Under the pieces are notes generated by a model. It worked only from the letters and a program-made list of their open reading frames with translations, searched no databases and was not told where the DNA came from. A stretch of DNA of 64,000 bases. Source: Cytophagales bacterium. Its GTDB lineage: Bacteria > Bacteroidota > Bacteroidia > Cytophagales > Thermoflexibacteraceae. Made by a program: the position numbers and the translations under genes. How positions within the stretch are numbered: position 1 is the first letter of the stretch; every line of letters starts with the position of its first letter. Positions 50,763 through 60,230 of the stretch are shown here, piece by piece. The DNA is taken from contig JAAFKA010000002.1 in assembly GCA_013299115.1 (NCBI GenBank), forward strand, positions 248,001-312,000. Direction: 5' to 3'.

Positions 50763-50796
50763 AATGGGATTGTCCAAAAAATTGGATAATCCCATT
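50763..50796 (+). terminator. Intrinsic terminator-like hairpin
   Basis: AATGGGATTGTCCAA (50763-50777) pairs with 50782-50796 with one G:T-type mismatch over a 4-nt loop. It lies 32 bp after the TPR gene stop. Confidence 0.65.
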
Positions 50797-50821
50797 CCGT
50801 TTGTAAACTTAGCACAAAATT

Positions 50822-50851
50822 TTTGAACTTTCAATAATTTTTATAACTTTG
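50822..50851 (+). promoter_or_regulatory. Probable promoter of the GYDIA kinase gene
   Basis: TTTG at 50822-50825, an 18-nt gap and TAACTTTG at 50844-50851 match the Bacteroidota consensus. The start codon lies 77 bp downstream. Confidence 0.45.
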
Positions 50852-50928
50852 CAAGGATTTTGTAGTTATTAATAAAAATAAGTCTTTTATTTATTTTTGA
50901 TTATCCTATCATCTTAACTTACAAAGTT

Positions 50929-51858
50929 GTGCAGCATTATCATGGCAATGGAAAACTACTTTTGAGTAGTGAATATTATGTGTTAGACGGTGCCTTAGCC
51001 TTGGCACTACCCACCACAGTCGGGCAGAGATTAAAAGTAACGACCATTCCTTCCGAACACCGCGTATTGCACTGGCGGAGTTATGATAGTGATGGAGCTG
51101 TTTGGTTTGAAGCAAAGTTTGATGTAGATACTTTTGAGTGTTTAGACCAGTACGTTTCACAAAAATCTATTTTACTACAAAAAATTCTCCGCAAAACCAG
51201 AGATTTAAGCAAAAATTTTTTACACGCCAACCAATATGTGTTAGTAGAAACTCACCTCGAATTTCCTCGTCTTTGGGGCTTAGGGAGTAGTTCTACCCTG
51301 ATTCACAACATTGCAAAATGGGCAAATGTTAATGCTTTTGAGCTGCTTTTTAAAACAATGGGTGGCTCTGGGTATGATGTAGCTTGTGCAGAAGCTGATA
51401 GACCTATTTTGTATGAAAAGCCAAAAATTGGGCAACCCACAGCCAAAGAAGTATTGTTTAACCCCCCTTTTAAAGAACAAATTTATTTTGTCTATTTGGG
51501 CAAAAAACAAAGTTCCAAAGAAGGAATAGATTATTACAAGTCTTTGACCCAACAAAAAGATGAATTGGTTACAAAACTAACTTCTATTACCCAAAAATTT
51601 TTGGAGGTGCAGACCTTAGCAGAGTTTGATGACCTCATACGCCAGCACGAAACTTTGATTTCGCAAAGTTTACATTTAGAAAGGGTAAAAAATACATTAT
51701 TTCCTGATTTTTGGGGCGAAGTAAAATCTCTTGGGGCTTGGGGTGGAGATTTCATCTTGGTAACAAGTACCAAAACCAAAAAAGAAACACAGGCTTATTT
51801 TGCTACCAAAGGTTTGACTGTGTTTTTGGGCTATGACCAGTTGATAAAACAAGAGTAA
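50929..51858 (+). CDS. GYDIA-family GHMP kinase (mevalonate-kinase-like)
   Basis: A 309-aa protein of the GHMP kinase superfamily, specific to Bacteroidota and named for its GYDIA motif, which here reads GSGYDVACAEA. The N-terminal HGNGKLLLSSEYYVLDGALALALPT and the ATP-loop-like LWGLGSSSTLIHNIA are present. It starts at GTG 50929; family alignment puts the first residue within one or two of this codon and no ATG fits. The substrate is not known. The family often accompanies isoprenoid genes in related genomes, but here it stands alone. Confidence 0.85.
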   Translation: MQHYHGNGKLLLSSEYYVLDGALALALPTTVGQRLKVTTIPSEHRVLHWRSYDSDGAVWFEAKFDVDTFECLDQYVSQKSILLQKILRKTRDLSKNFLHANQYVLVETHLEFPRLWGLGSSSTLIHNIAKWANVNAFELLFKTMGGSGYDVACAEADRPILYEKPKIGQPTAKEVLFNPPFKEQIYFVYLGKKQSSKEGIDYYKSLTQQKDELVTKLTSITQKFLEVQTLAEFDDLIRQHETLISQSLHLERVKNTLFPDFWGEVKSLGAWGGDFILVTSTKTKKETQAYFATKGLTVFLGYDQLIKQE

Positions 51859-52025
51859 AACTAAGTTGTAATAGCCTTGTTGCCACGTATGCTTACCTAT
51901 GCGTGCATTATACCAACTTATAAAAAAGCCCTTTAAACAATATCAATCGTTGCCACAAAGCCATTTTGAAATTATCAGACAAAGCAAAATTTAGTTTAAT
52001 CACAAAGAAGATAGCAAGAACAATA

Positions 52026-52733
52026 ATGCAATACCTTTATTTTCAACGGGTTCAATATACTATCCGCACTCTTTGGGCTGGGGCTGCTTTGACTTTACAG
52101 CACTTCAAAAAAAGTGTTGTGCGGCGAAACAATGCAGTTTCTGTAATGGATAATCAATATTTTGCTGTTTCTGAAGGCTTGGTTACCTTGCAATACCCTC
52201 ACGAAAAATTGCCCGTACCCGATGCAGGGAGGTATCAACTGCATAATGAAATGGCAGACTGTATCGTTTGTGATAAGTGTGCCAAAATATGCCCTGTGAA
52301 CTGCATAGACATAGAGCCTATCAAAGCTACCGAACAAATTGGCACAACTTCCGACGGCTCACCTATTCGCCTCTATGCTGCCAAATTTGATATCGACATG
52401 GCTAAATGCTGCTTTTGCGGACTTTGTACAACGGTCTGTCCTACTGAATGTTTGACGATGACTCCCTTATATGACGTAAGCACGTATAGTTTGGAAGAAA
52501 TGAACTTCAAATTTTCAGAGATGACTACCCAAGAAATTACAGAAAAAAAGCAAGCCTATGAAGACCACCAAGCCAAAAAAGCTGCCGAAAAGGAAATATT
52601 AGAAGTGTCAATAACAAAAAGTAAAGCAGAAGAACAAAAAAACAACCAACCGAATAATCAAGATGACAAGCAAGTAGTTACACCAACTACACCCCACCAA
52701 CCAAGACCTGTATTTAAGCCAAAGATGAAATAA
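52026..52733 (+). CDS. nuoI: NuoI-like 4Fe-4S ferredoxin subunit with charged C-terminal extension
   Basis: The ATG at 52026 gives 235 aa; an in-frame TTG at 51966 would add 20 residues. Two 4Fe-4S motifs, CIVCDKCAKICPVNC and CCFCGLCTTVCPTEC, each with four Cys, match the complex I subunit that carries clusters N6a and N6b from NADH dehydrogenase to the quinone module. The first 70 residues contain the usual amphipathic start. After about residue 165 the protein has an extra Lys/Glu/Gln-rich tail (KKAAEKEILEVSITKSKAEEQKNN), longer than typical NuoI. None of the other nuo genes is adjacent. An alternative is a different two-cluster ferredoxin subunit. Confidence 0.82.
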   Translation: MQYLYFQRVQYTIRTLWAGAALTLQHFKKSVVRRNNAVSVMDNQYFAVSEGLVTLQYPHEKLPVPDAGRYQLHNEMADCIVCDKCAKICPVNCIDIEPIKATEQIGTTSDGSPIRLYAAKFDIDMAKCCFCGLCTTVCPTECLTMTPLYDVSTYSLEEMNFKFSEMTTQEITEKKQAYEDHQAKKAAEKEILEVSITKSKAEEQKNNQPNNQDDKQVVTPTTPHQPRPVFKPKMK

Positions 52734-52788
52734 GAATTTGATTTTATAAGTTTTGCATAGGATAGTAGAAAATAATTTTCAAAAAAAC

Positions 52789-52818
52789 TTGTTTTATCCT
52801 AAAAACTTTCATAGATTT
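52789..52818 (+). promoter_or_regulatory. Probable rpoB promoter
   Basis: TTG at 52789-52791, a 19-nt gap and TAGATTTG at 52811-52818 fit the phylum consensus. Transcription would begin near 52825, about 50 nt before the start codon, consistent with rpoB being transcribed on its own. Confidence 0.5.
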
Positions 52819-52875
52819 GCAGTTCTCTGAAAAATAGCGTATTTTCATTGTCAAATCTCAAACCCCACAACGGCT

Positions 52876-55800
52876 TTGGCACACATTGATAAAAACGGCA
52901 GATTTAGTTTTGCTAAAACCAAAACGGTGATAGAATATCCCGACTTTTTGGACATTCAAGTTCAGTCTTTTCAAGACTTTTTTCAGTTGGAAACTCCAGC
53001 CGAAAATCGAGCAAAAGAAGGACTATATAAGGTATTCATGGAGAATTTTCCTATCATGGACTCCCGCGAAAACTTTAAACTCGAATTTATCGACTACACC
53101 ATTGACCCTCCCAAATATTCGGTTGATGAGTGTATAGAAAGAGGCTTGACTTATTCCGTTCCTCTCAAATCAAAGTTAAAACTTTCTTGCAATGACGAGG
53201 ACAATGACGACTTTCAAACCATAGAGCAGGAGGTCTTTTTGGGCAATATTCCGTATATGACCGAAAGAGGTTCTTTTGTTATCAACGGAGCAGAAAGGGT
53301 AATTGTATCGCAGTTGCACCGTTCACCAGGAGTGTTTTTTGCCCAAAGCAAGCACACCAACGGCACAAAGTTGTACTCTGCACGTATTATTCCGTTCAAA
53401 GGTTCTTGGATTGAGTTTGCGACAGACGTAAACAATGTGATGTATGCCTATATTGACCGCAAAAAGAAATTTCCTGTTACAACCTTGTTGCGTGCCATTG
53501 GTTTTGGGTCAGATAGAGAAATCTTAGAGTTGTTTGGGTTGTCAGAAGAAGTGAAAAACGACAGAGCTACTATTACGCAAAAAGTAGGTCGCAAATTAGC
53601 TGCAAGGGTACTCAAAACTTGGACAGAAGACTTTGTAGATGAGGACACAGGCGAAGTGGTATCAATAGACCGAAATGAAATCTTGATGGAGAGAGACTCT
53701 ATCATTTCAGAAGAAGACATCAGCACCATTTTGGAATCAAGTGCAGACAAAATCATTTTGCACCGCGAAGACATTAATATTACAGACTACGCAATTATCT
53801 ACAATACTTTGCAAAAAGATAATTGTAACTCCGAAAAAGAGGCTGTTGAGCAGATTTATCGCCAATTAAGAAATACAGAAGCACCCGACGAAGCTACGGC
53901 AAGAGAAATTATACAAAGTTTGTTTTTCAGCGACAAAAGATATGATTTGGGCGAAGTAGGTCGTTACAGAATAAATAAAAAATTGAGTTTGCCCCTTACT
54001 AATGACGTAAGAGTGCTAACCAGAGAAGATATTATTGAGATTATCAAATACCTCATCACGTTGATAAATTCACGTGCCGTAGTCGATGATATTGACCATT
54101 TGAGTAATCGTAGGGTGCGTACTGTTGGCGAACAACTTTACGGACAGTTCGGGGTGGGTTTGGCTCGTATGGCTCGTACTATCAAAGAACGTATGAATGT
54201 ACGTGATAATGAGGACTTTAAGCCAATAGATTTGATTAATGCACGTACTTTGTCGTCTGTGATTAACTCTTTCTTTGGTACAAACCAACTTTCTCAGTTC
54301 ATGGACCAAACCAATCCTTTGGCAGAAATTACGCACAAACGCCGTATGTCTGCACTCGGACCTGGTGGTTTGTCGAGAGAAAGGGCTGGTTTTGAGGTTC
54401 GTGACGTACACTATACGCACTATGGTCGTTTGTGTACGATTGAAACTCCTGAAGGTCCTAACATTGGTTTGATTTCGTCTTTATGTGTTCACGCCAAAGT
54501 AAACGGCATGGGCTTTATAGAAACACCGTATCGAGTAATCAAAGACGGCAAAATAGACGTAAACGTAGGTGTAAAATATTTGACTGCCGAAGAAGAAGAT
54601 GGCAAAAACATAGCCCAAGCAAGTGCTACGGTTGATGATGATGGTACTTTTTTGGTGGAAAGAGTAAAAGCAAGGTACGAAGGCGACTTCCCATTGGTAG
54701 AGCCAAGTGGTTTGCAATATATGGATATTGCCCCTAATCAAATTGTTTCGGTTGCTGCCTCTATGATTCCATTTTTGGAGCATGATGATGCGAACAGGGC
54801 TTTGATGGGTTCGAATATGCAACGTCAAGCAGTGCCTTTGCTCAGACCACAAGCCCCTATTGTGGGTACAGGTTTGGAGGGCAGAGTGGCAGTCGACTCT
54901 CGTACTTTGGTTACAGCCGAACACGATGGCGAAGTGGAATATGTGGACGCAAACAAAGTAGTCATGCGTTACGACTATTCAGATGACCAATTATTGGTAA
55001 GTTTTGACGGCAACGTAAAAAGCTACAAGTTGATTAAGTTCCGCAGAACCAATCAAGATACTTGCATCAACTTGAAACCTATTGTGAAAAAAGGGCAAAG
55101 AGTTGTCAAAGGACAAGTATTGTGTGAAGGTTATGCAACAGAAAATGGCGAATTGGCTTTGGGTCGCAACCTGAAAGTGGCTTTTATGCCTTGGCAGGGT
55201 TATAACTTCGAAGATGCTATTGTGATTTCTGAAAAAGTAGTTCGTGATGATATTTTCACGTCTATTCACATAGAAGAATTTGAGTTGGAGGTGCGTGATA
55301 CCAAACGCGGCGAAGAAGAATTGACTTCTGAAATTCCAAACGTGAGTGAGGAAGCTGTAAGAAATCTCGATGAAAATGGTATTGTTCGCATTGGTTCGGA
55401 GATAAAAGAGGGAGATATTATGATTGGTAAAATTACACCAAAAGGCGAAACTGACCCAACTCCCGAAGAAAAGTTATTGCGTGCTATCTTTGGCGACAAA
55501 GCTGGTGATGTGAAAGATGCGTCTTTGAAAGCCTCGCCTTCTTTGCGTGGTGTAATTATAGATACCAAATTGTTTTCTCGTCCTAAAAAAGACAAAGATT
55601 TGCGTATAAAAGCCAAAAAAGAAGTAGAAGACTTGAAACGCAAGTATGCAAAAGGCTTGATGGGTGTGCGTGAAGAAATGATAAACAAAATGCACGACTT
55701 GCTCGATGGCAGAAGTTCTTTGGGTATCAAACACAAATTTGGTGATGAAATTGTGCCAAAAGGTGTAAGATTCAACCGTACAAACATAGAAAAAAATCTG

Positions 55801-56748
55801 TTCCCCGAAAAAAATGTTTATAGAGATGAAAGTAGCTACAACGTACCCGAAGAAGCTAACTTGATTGCAGACATTATTTTGGAGCATTGGACAGACGACC
55901 CACATACTAATTCGTTGTTAGTAGAGTTAGTAAAAAGCTACAACAAAAAACGCAACGAAATTGCAGGTAAATTCAAACGTGATAGGTTTACCTTAGAGGT
56001 AGGCGATGAATTGCCCGCAGGTATTGTGCAGTTGGCAAAAGTTTATGTAGCCAAAAAACGCAAGCTAAAAGTGGGTGATAAAATGGCTGGTCGACATGGT
56101 AACAAAGGTGTAGTGGCAAGAATAGTGAGAGAGGAAGATATGCCTTTCTTAGCAGACGGTAGCCCTATGGACATTGTATTAAACCCTCTTGGCGTACCTT
56201 CAAGGATGAACATTGGGCAGATATACGAAACTGTGTTGGGCTGGGCTGGGCAAAAACTGAACAGAAAATATGCTACACCAATTTTCGATGGAGCAACGGA
56301 AGACGAAGTTTCTTATGAATTAGACAAGGCTCGTTTGCCTGAATGGGGACGTACAGAGTTGTTTGATGGTTTGACAGGTGATAAATTCGACCAAAAAGTA
56401 ACGGTTGGTATTATCTATATGTTGAAACTCGGACACTTGGTAGATGATAAGATGCACGCAAGGTCTATTGGTCCTTATTCACTCATTACTCAACAGCCTT
56501 TGGGTGGTAAAGCCCAATTTGGTGGTCAAAGATTTGGGGAGATGGAAGTTTGGGCGTTGGAGGCTTTTGGTGCTGCCAATATCTTGCAAGAAATCTTAAC
56601 TGTAAAATCTGATGACGTGGTGGGTAGAGCAAAAGCCTACGAAGCCATTGTAAAAGGTGAAAATATGCCAAAACCAAATATTCCAGAGTCTTTCAACGTA
56701 TTGATTCACGAATTAAGAGGCTTGGCATTGGAAATCACAATGGATTAA
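52876..56748 (+). CDS. rpoB: DNA-directed RNA polymerase beta subunit
   Basis: A full-length 1290-aa beta subunit ending in the normal ...[14 protein letters not shown]. The rifampicin pocket is wild-type in type ([20 protein letters not shown], then [17 protein letters not shown]), so no resistance substitution is evident. It begins at TTG 52876 ([24 protein letters not shown]); a TAG lies in frame at 52834-52836 and no ATG lies between, so the TTG is the best start. In nearly all bacteria rpoB follows rplJL and precedes rpoC. Here a ferredoxin gene precedes it, two hairpins follow, and the next gene is an unrelated nuclease-like protein, so the operon is broken. Confidence 0.97.
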   Translation: MAHIDKNGRFSFAKTKTVIEYPDFLDIQVQSFQDFFQLETPAENRAKEGLYKVFMENFPIMDSRENFKLEFIDYTIDPPKYSVDECIERGLTYSVPLKSKLKLSCNDEDNDDFQTIEQEVFLGNIPYMTERGSFVINGAERVIVSQLHRSPGVFFAQSKHTNGTKLYSARIIPFKGSWIEFATDVNNVMYAYIDRKKKFPVTTLLRAIGFGSDREILELFGLSEEVKNDRATITQKVGRKLAARVLKTWTEDFVDEDTGEVVSIDRNEILMERDSIISEEDISTILESSADKIILHREDINITDYAIIYNTLQKDNCNSEKEAVEQIYRQLRNTEAPDEATAREIIQSLFFSDKRYDLGEVGRYRINKKLSLPLTNDVRVLTREDIIEIIKYLITLINSRAVVDDIDHLSNRRVRTVGEQLYGQFGVGLARMARTIKERMNVRDNEDFKPIDLINARTLSSVINSFFGTNQLSQFMDQTNPLAEITHKRRMSALGPGGLSRERAGFEVRDVHYTHYGRLCTIETPEGPNIGLISSLCVHAKVNGMGFIETPYRVIKDGKIDVNVGVKYLTAEEEDGKNIAQASATVDDDGTFLVERVKARYEGDFPLVEPSGLQYMDIAPNQIVSVAASMIPFLEHDDANRALMGSNMQRQAVPLLRPQAPIVGTGLEGRVAVDSRTLVTAEHDGEVEYVDANKVVMRYDYSDDQLLVSFDGNVKSYKLIKFRRTNQDTCINLKPIVKKGQRVVKGQVLCEGYATENGELALGRNLKVAFMPWQGYNFEDAIVISEKVVRDDIFTSIHIEEFELEVRDTKRGEEELTSEIPNVSEEAVRNLDENGIVRIGSEIKEGDIMIGKITPKGETDPTPEEKLLRAIFGDKAGDVKDASLKASPSLRGVIIDTKLFSRPKKDKDLRIKAKKEVEDLKRKYAKGLMGVREEMINKMHDLLDGRSSLGIKHKFGDEIVPKGVRFNRTNIEKNLFPEKNVYRDESSYNVPEEANLIADIILEHWTDDPHTNSLLVELVKSYNKKRNEIAGKFKRDRFTLEVGDELPAGIVQLAKVYVAKKRKLKVGDKMAGRHGNKGVVARIVREEDMPFLADGSPMDIVLNPLGVPSRMNIGQIYETVLGWAGQKLNRKYATPIFDGATEDEVSYELDKARLPEWGRTELFDGLTGDKFDQKVTVGIIYMLKLGHLVDDKMHARSIGPYSLITQQPLGGKAQFGGQRFGEMEVWALEAFGAANILQEILTVKSDDVVGRAKAYEAIVKGENMPKPNIPESFNVLIHELRGLALEITMD

Positions 56749-56768
56749 TTTGTTTAATAGCAAGTGAT

Positions 56769-56797
56769 TTATCGGACACTTTTGAAGTGTCCGATAA
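56769..56797 (+). repeat. Perfect 13-bp palindrome, left of DUF1703 copy 3
   Basis: TTATCGGACACTT pairs perfectly with 56785-56797 over a TTG loop. The same arms recur at 58487-58514, and a close relative occurs at 16026-16058. It is the first hairpin after rpoB. Confidence 0.75.
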
Positions 56798-56820
56798 GTT
56801 TAGTTTTTAGTATAATTAGC

Positions 56821-56864
56821 AAAGTGCTTGAAGTTTAGTTTGACTTCAAGCACTTTGTTTTTTT
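56821..56864 (+). terminator. Strong intrinsic terminator after rpoB
   Basis: AAAGTGCTTGAAGT (56821-56834) pairs perfectly with 56843-56856 and is followed by GTTTTTTT. It isolates rpoB from the downstream gene. Confidence 0.85.
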
Positions 56865-56911
56865 ATTTTTCCTACATTTTGCGTATCTTTGTAAAATAAT
56901 TTTATAACCCA

Positions 56912-58456
56912 ATGAAAAAATTATCTTTACCTCTCAATGACTTTGCCGATGTCATTACAGGCAATCGTATTTATGTGGACAAAACAATGTTTTTGCTTCC
57001 TCTAATAGAACAAAAAGGCTTTTATTTCCTTTCTCGTCCCCGCCGTTTTGGTAAGTCTTTGTTGTTGAGTACGTTTAAGTATATTTTTCAAGGTCGCAAA
57101 GAGTTGTTTGCAGGGTTGTATATCGAGGACAAAATTGAGTGGAAAACCTATCCTGTTATTCATTTAGATTTTTTGAATATTAGTTACAAAGATAGTACGT
57201 TGGCAGAAGGCCTCAAAAGCTATTTACACGACGAAGGCAAAAAGGAAGATATTGTTTTAGAAAAAGATACGCCCAGAGAATTACTGAAAGAGTTTATTAC
57301 CAAACTCAAAGCAAAATATCAACAAAATGTAGTCATTTTAATAGACGAATATGACAAAAGTATCATAGACTACATAGACGAACCAGCCCAAGCTGCAATT
57401 AATCGAGATACACTCAAACATTTCTTTGGTACATTGAAAGGAATGACTGCTGACTTGCAATTTATTTTCTTGACGGGGGTTTCTAAGTTTAGTAAAGTTT
57501 CGCTGTTTTCTGACCTTAATAATTTGGTGGATTTGACCCTTGACGATAATTTTGCTACTTTATTGGGCTACACACAATGTGAAGTAGAAACTTATTTTGC
57601 AGATTATTTAGAACAACATAGGATAGAAAAAAATATGTCTTTGCCTGATTTGTTGGCAGAGATTAAACGGTGGTACAATGGCTATTCGTGGAGTGGCGTG
57701 GATAGTGTCTATAATCCTTATTCTATTCTCAATTTGCTGTACAGTGGCAAATTTCTTAACCATTGGTTTAGCACAGGCACGCCGACGATGGTGGTGAAAC
57801 TGCTAAATAAAAGGTATTTGCAAGATTTTAAAGATGTTCCTTTAGATATTTTTGAATTAGAAAGATACGATATTACCCAAATAGAAAAACATTTGGTGTC
57901 GTTGCTTTTTCAAACAGGTTACTTGACTATTACCACCAAAGTAGATGCCGAAACCTTTTTGCTTAACTACCCCAACAAAGAAGTGCGTGATTCTTTCAAT
58001 TATTTTCGAGTGGCAGAATACATTGAGGGAAATGAAAGTTTGGCAAAGTTGAAATACAACCTCAAAACCAGCTTATACGAGGGTAATATGGATTTGTTTG
58101 TAGAAACCCTCACGATTTTATTTGCCCAAATTCCGTATCAAATCACAATTCCAAATCGGGAGGCTTATTATCAACTGATTATTTATTTGACTTTAAAAAT
58201 ATTAGGCTTAGAAATTATTGCAGAGGACAACACCAACAAAGGCAGAATTGATGCCGTTATTTTCGTGCCTAACTATATTTACATCATAGAATTTAAGTTT
58301 TCGAGTAGCACCAAACAGGCTTTGTTGCAAATTAAGGACAAGAAATATTACGAAAAGTACCTTGCTGATAGCCGACAGGTTTGTTTGGTGGGTATGAACT
58401 TTGATTACGAAAACCGAACTGTGGTGGAGTGTGTGATGGAGAAAGTGGAGAAATAA
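56912..58456 (+). CDS. AAA-like ATPase / PD-(D/E)XK nuclease family protein, right-hand copy 1
   Basis: A 514-aa protein of the DUF1703 type, closely similar to the next two copies. Variant Walker A SRPRRFGKS is near residues 41-49, Walker B-like VVILIDEYDKS near 145-155. The nuclease core is GRIDAVIF (Asp447) with IIEFKF (Glu460-x-Lys462) and the QALLQIKDKKYY helix. A conserved leader precedes it, with -7-like TATCTTTG at 56884-56891 followed by GTAAAATAATTTTATAA, shared with the other two copies; the promoter therefore duplicated with the gene. The 13-bp palindromes at 56769 and 58487 bracket it. Function is unknown. Confidence 0.92.
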   Translation: MKKLSLPLNDFADVITGNRIYVDKTMFLLPLIEQKGFYFLSRPRRFGKSLLLSTFKYIFQGRKELFAGLYIEDKIEWKTYPVIHLDFLNISYKDSTLAEGLKSYLHDEGKKEDIVLEKDTPRELLKEFITKLKAKYQQNVVILIDEYDKSIIDYIDEPAQAAINRDTLKHFFGTLKGMTADLQFIFLTGVSKFSKVSLFSDLNNLVDLTLDDNFATLLGYTQCEVETYFADYLEQHRIEKNMSLPDLLAEIKRWYNGYSWSGVDSVYNPYSILNLLYSGKFLNHWFSTGTPTMVVKLLNKRYLQDFKDVPLDIFELERYDITQIEKHLVSLLFQTGYLTITTKVDAETFLLNYPNKEVRDSFNYFRVAEYIEGNESLAKLKYNLKTSLYEGNMDLFVETLTILFAQIPYQITIPNREAYYQLIIYLTLKILGLEIIAEDNTNKGRIDAVIFVPNYIYIIEFKFSSSTKQALLQIKDKKYYEKYLADSRQVCLVGMNFDYENRTVVECVMEKVEK

Positions 58457-58486
58457 ATTTTCAATTCGTTAGAGGAGTGGACAAAT

Positions 58487-58514
58487 TTATCGGACACTTT
58501 TAAGTGTCCGATAA
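58487..58514 (+). repeat. Perfect 13-bp palindrome, right of DUF1703 copy 3
   Basis: TTATCGGACACTT (58487-58499) and its complement (58502-58514) flank a TT loop. It has the same arms as 56769-56797. The pair encloses 56912-58456. Confidence 0.75.
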
Positions 58515-58571
58515 TTGATTTCCAGTTTCTCTTGTAGTCTTTTTATCTTTGTAAAATAATTTTGTAAACCA

Positions 58572-60113
58572 ATGAAAGAATTATCCTTACCTCTCAACGA
58601 TTTTGCCGATGTCATCACAGGCAATCGTATTTATGTGGACAAAACAAAGTTTTTGCTCCCTCTAATCCAAAGAAAAGGCTTTTATTTTCTTTCTCGTCCC
58701 CGTCGTTTTGGTAAATCACTACTATTGAGTACGTTTAAGTATATTTTTCAAGGTCGCAAAGAATTGTTTGCAGGCTTGTATATCGAGGATAAAATAGATT
58801 GGAAGACTTACCCTGTCATTCATTTAGATTTTTTAAATATTAGTTACAAAGATACAACCTTAGCGGAAGGGCTTAAGCATTACTTGCACATACAGGCAGA
58901 AGATGAAAATATTGTTTTGAATAGTGATAGCCCAAGAGATTTGCTATTTGAATTGATTAGAAAACTCAAAGCAAAATTCCAACAAAATGTGGTCATTTTG
59001 ATAGACGAATACGACAAAAGTATTATTGACTACATAGACGAACCAGCCCAAGCTGCAATTAATCGTGATACCCTCAAAAACTTTTTCGGTACATTAAAGG
59101 GACTTACTGCCGACTTACAATTTATTTTCCTCACAGGCGTATCCAAATTCAGCAAGGTTTCGCTGTTCTCTGACCTCAATAATTTGGTAGATTTAACTCT
59201 TGATAAAAACTATACAACGCTATTGGGCTATACGCAAAATGAAGTAGAAACCTATTTTGTGGATTACTTAGAACAACATAGGATAGAAAAAAATATGTCT
59301 TTGTCTGATTTGTTGGCAGAAATCAAACGGTGGTACAATGGCTATTCGTGGAATGGGGTTGATAGTGTCTATAATCCCTACTCAATTCTTAACTTTTTAT
59401 ATAGTGGCGAATTTCTAAACCATTGGTTTAGCACAGGCACGCCTACCATGGTGGTAAAGCTACTAAACCAAAAGTATCTAAAAGATTTTAAAGATGTGCC
59501 ATTTGGTATTTTTGAGTTAGAAAGGTACGATATTACGCAAATAGAAAAACATCTGGTGTCTTTGCTTTTCCAAACAGGTTATTTGACCATAACCACCAAA
59601 GTAGATGCAGAAACATTTTTGCTCAATTATCCCAATAAAGAGGTGAGGGACTCTTTCAATTATTTTCGGGTTGCCGAATACATTGAAGGGAATACAAGTT
59701 TGGAAGAACTAAAATACAACCTCAAAACCAGCTTGTTTGCAGGCAATATGGACTTATTTGTCGAGAATCTTACCATTTTATTTGCCCAAATTCCTTACCA
59801 AATCACAATCCCAAACAGGGAGGCTTATTATCAACTGATTATTTATTTGACTTTGAAAATATTAGGTTTAGAAATTATAGCCGAAGACAACACCAACAAA
59901 GGCAGAATTGATGCCGTTATTTTCGTGCCTAACTATATTTACATCATAGAATTTAAGTTTTCGAGCAGCACCAAACAAGCACTGTTGCAAATCAAAGACA
60001 AAAAATATTATGAAAAGTATCTTTCCGATAGCCGACAGGTTTGTTTGGTGGGCATGAACTTTGACTACGAAAACCGAACTGTGGTGGAGTGTGTGATGGA
60101 GAAAATTGCATAA
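58572..60113 (+). CDS. AAA-like ATPase / PD-(D/E)XK nuclease family protein, right-hand copy 2
   Basis: A 513-aa protein nearly identical in large blocks to the preceding copy, with the same SRPRRFGKS, VDEYDKS-type and GRIDAVIF/IIEFKF motifs. Differences concentrate in residues about 95-125 (KHYLHIQAEDENIVLNSDSPRDL against SYLHDEGKKEDIVLEKDTPREL), which suggests a variable surface patch between the two nucleotide motifs. The leader again carries TATCTTTG at 58544-58551. The end of the gene adjoins the nested palindrome at 60117-60205. Confidence 0.92.
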   Translation: MKELSLPLNDFADVITGNRIYVDKTKFLLPLIQRKGFYFLSRPRRFGKSLLLSTFKYIFQGRKELFAGLYIEDKIDWKTYPVIHLDFLNISYKDTTLAEGLKHYLHIQAEDENIVLNSDSPRDLLFELIRKLKAKFQQNVVILIDEYDKSIIDYIDEPAQAAINRDTLKNFFGTLKGLTADLQFIFLTGVSKFSKVSLFSDLNNLVDLTLDKNYTTLLGYTQNEVETYFVDYLEQHRIEKNMSLSDLLAEIKRWYNGYSWNGVDSVYNPYSILNFLYSGEFLNHWFSTGTPTMVVKLLNQKYLKDFKDVPFGIFELERYDITQIEKHLVSLLFQTGYLTITTKVDAETFLLNYPNKEVRDSFNYFRVAEYIEGNTSLEELKYNLKTSLFAGNMDLFVENLTILFAQIPYQITIPNREAYYQLIIYLTLKILGLEIIAEDNTNKGRIDAVIFVPNYIYIIEFKFSSSTKQALLQIKDKKYYEKYLSDSRQVCLVGMNFDYENRTVVECVMEKIA

Positions 60114-60116
60114 TAT

Positions 60117-60205
60117 CTGTAGAACGGACTTTAGTCCGTTTCTTGCAAATGAGAATAAGACTTTGAAGTAAAAATGCCAAAAACGGACTAAAGTCCGTTC
60201 TACAG
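60117..60205. repeat. Nested-palindrome element, 89 bp
   Basis: Perfect 25-bp terminal inverted repeats at 60117-60141 and 60181-60205. Each contains the palindrome AACGGACTTTAGTCCGTT. It lies between DUF1703 copy 4 and the second TPR-phosphatase and shares the GGACTTTAGTCC core with 5936-6043. Confidence 0.85.
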
Positions 60206-60230
60206 TTATTGCACAACCAATTTTACCATT

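Noticed and set aside
52801-52875. Extended rpoB start upstream of the TTG
   Set aside because: An in-frame TAG at 52834-52836 limits the extension, and no ATG lies between it and 52876.
53214-53435. Short minus-strand frames inside rpoB
   Set aside because: They are antisense to conserved RpoB sequence and have no independent support.
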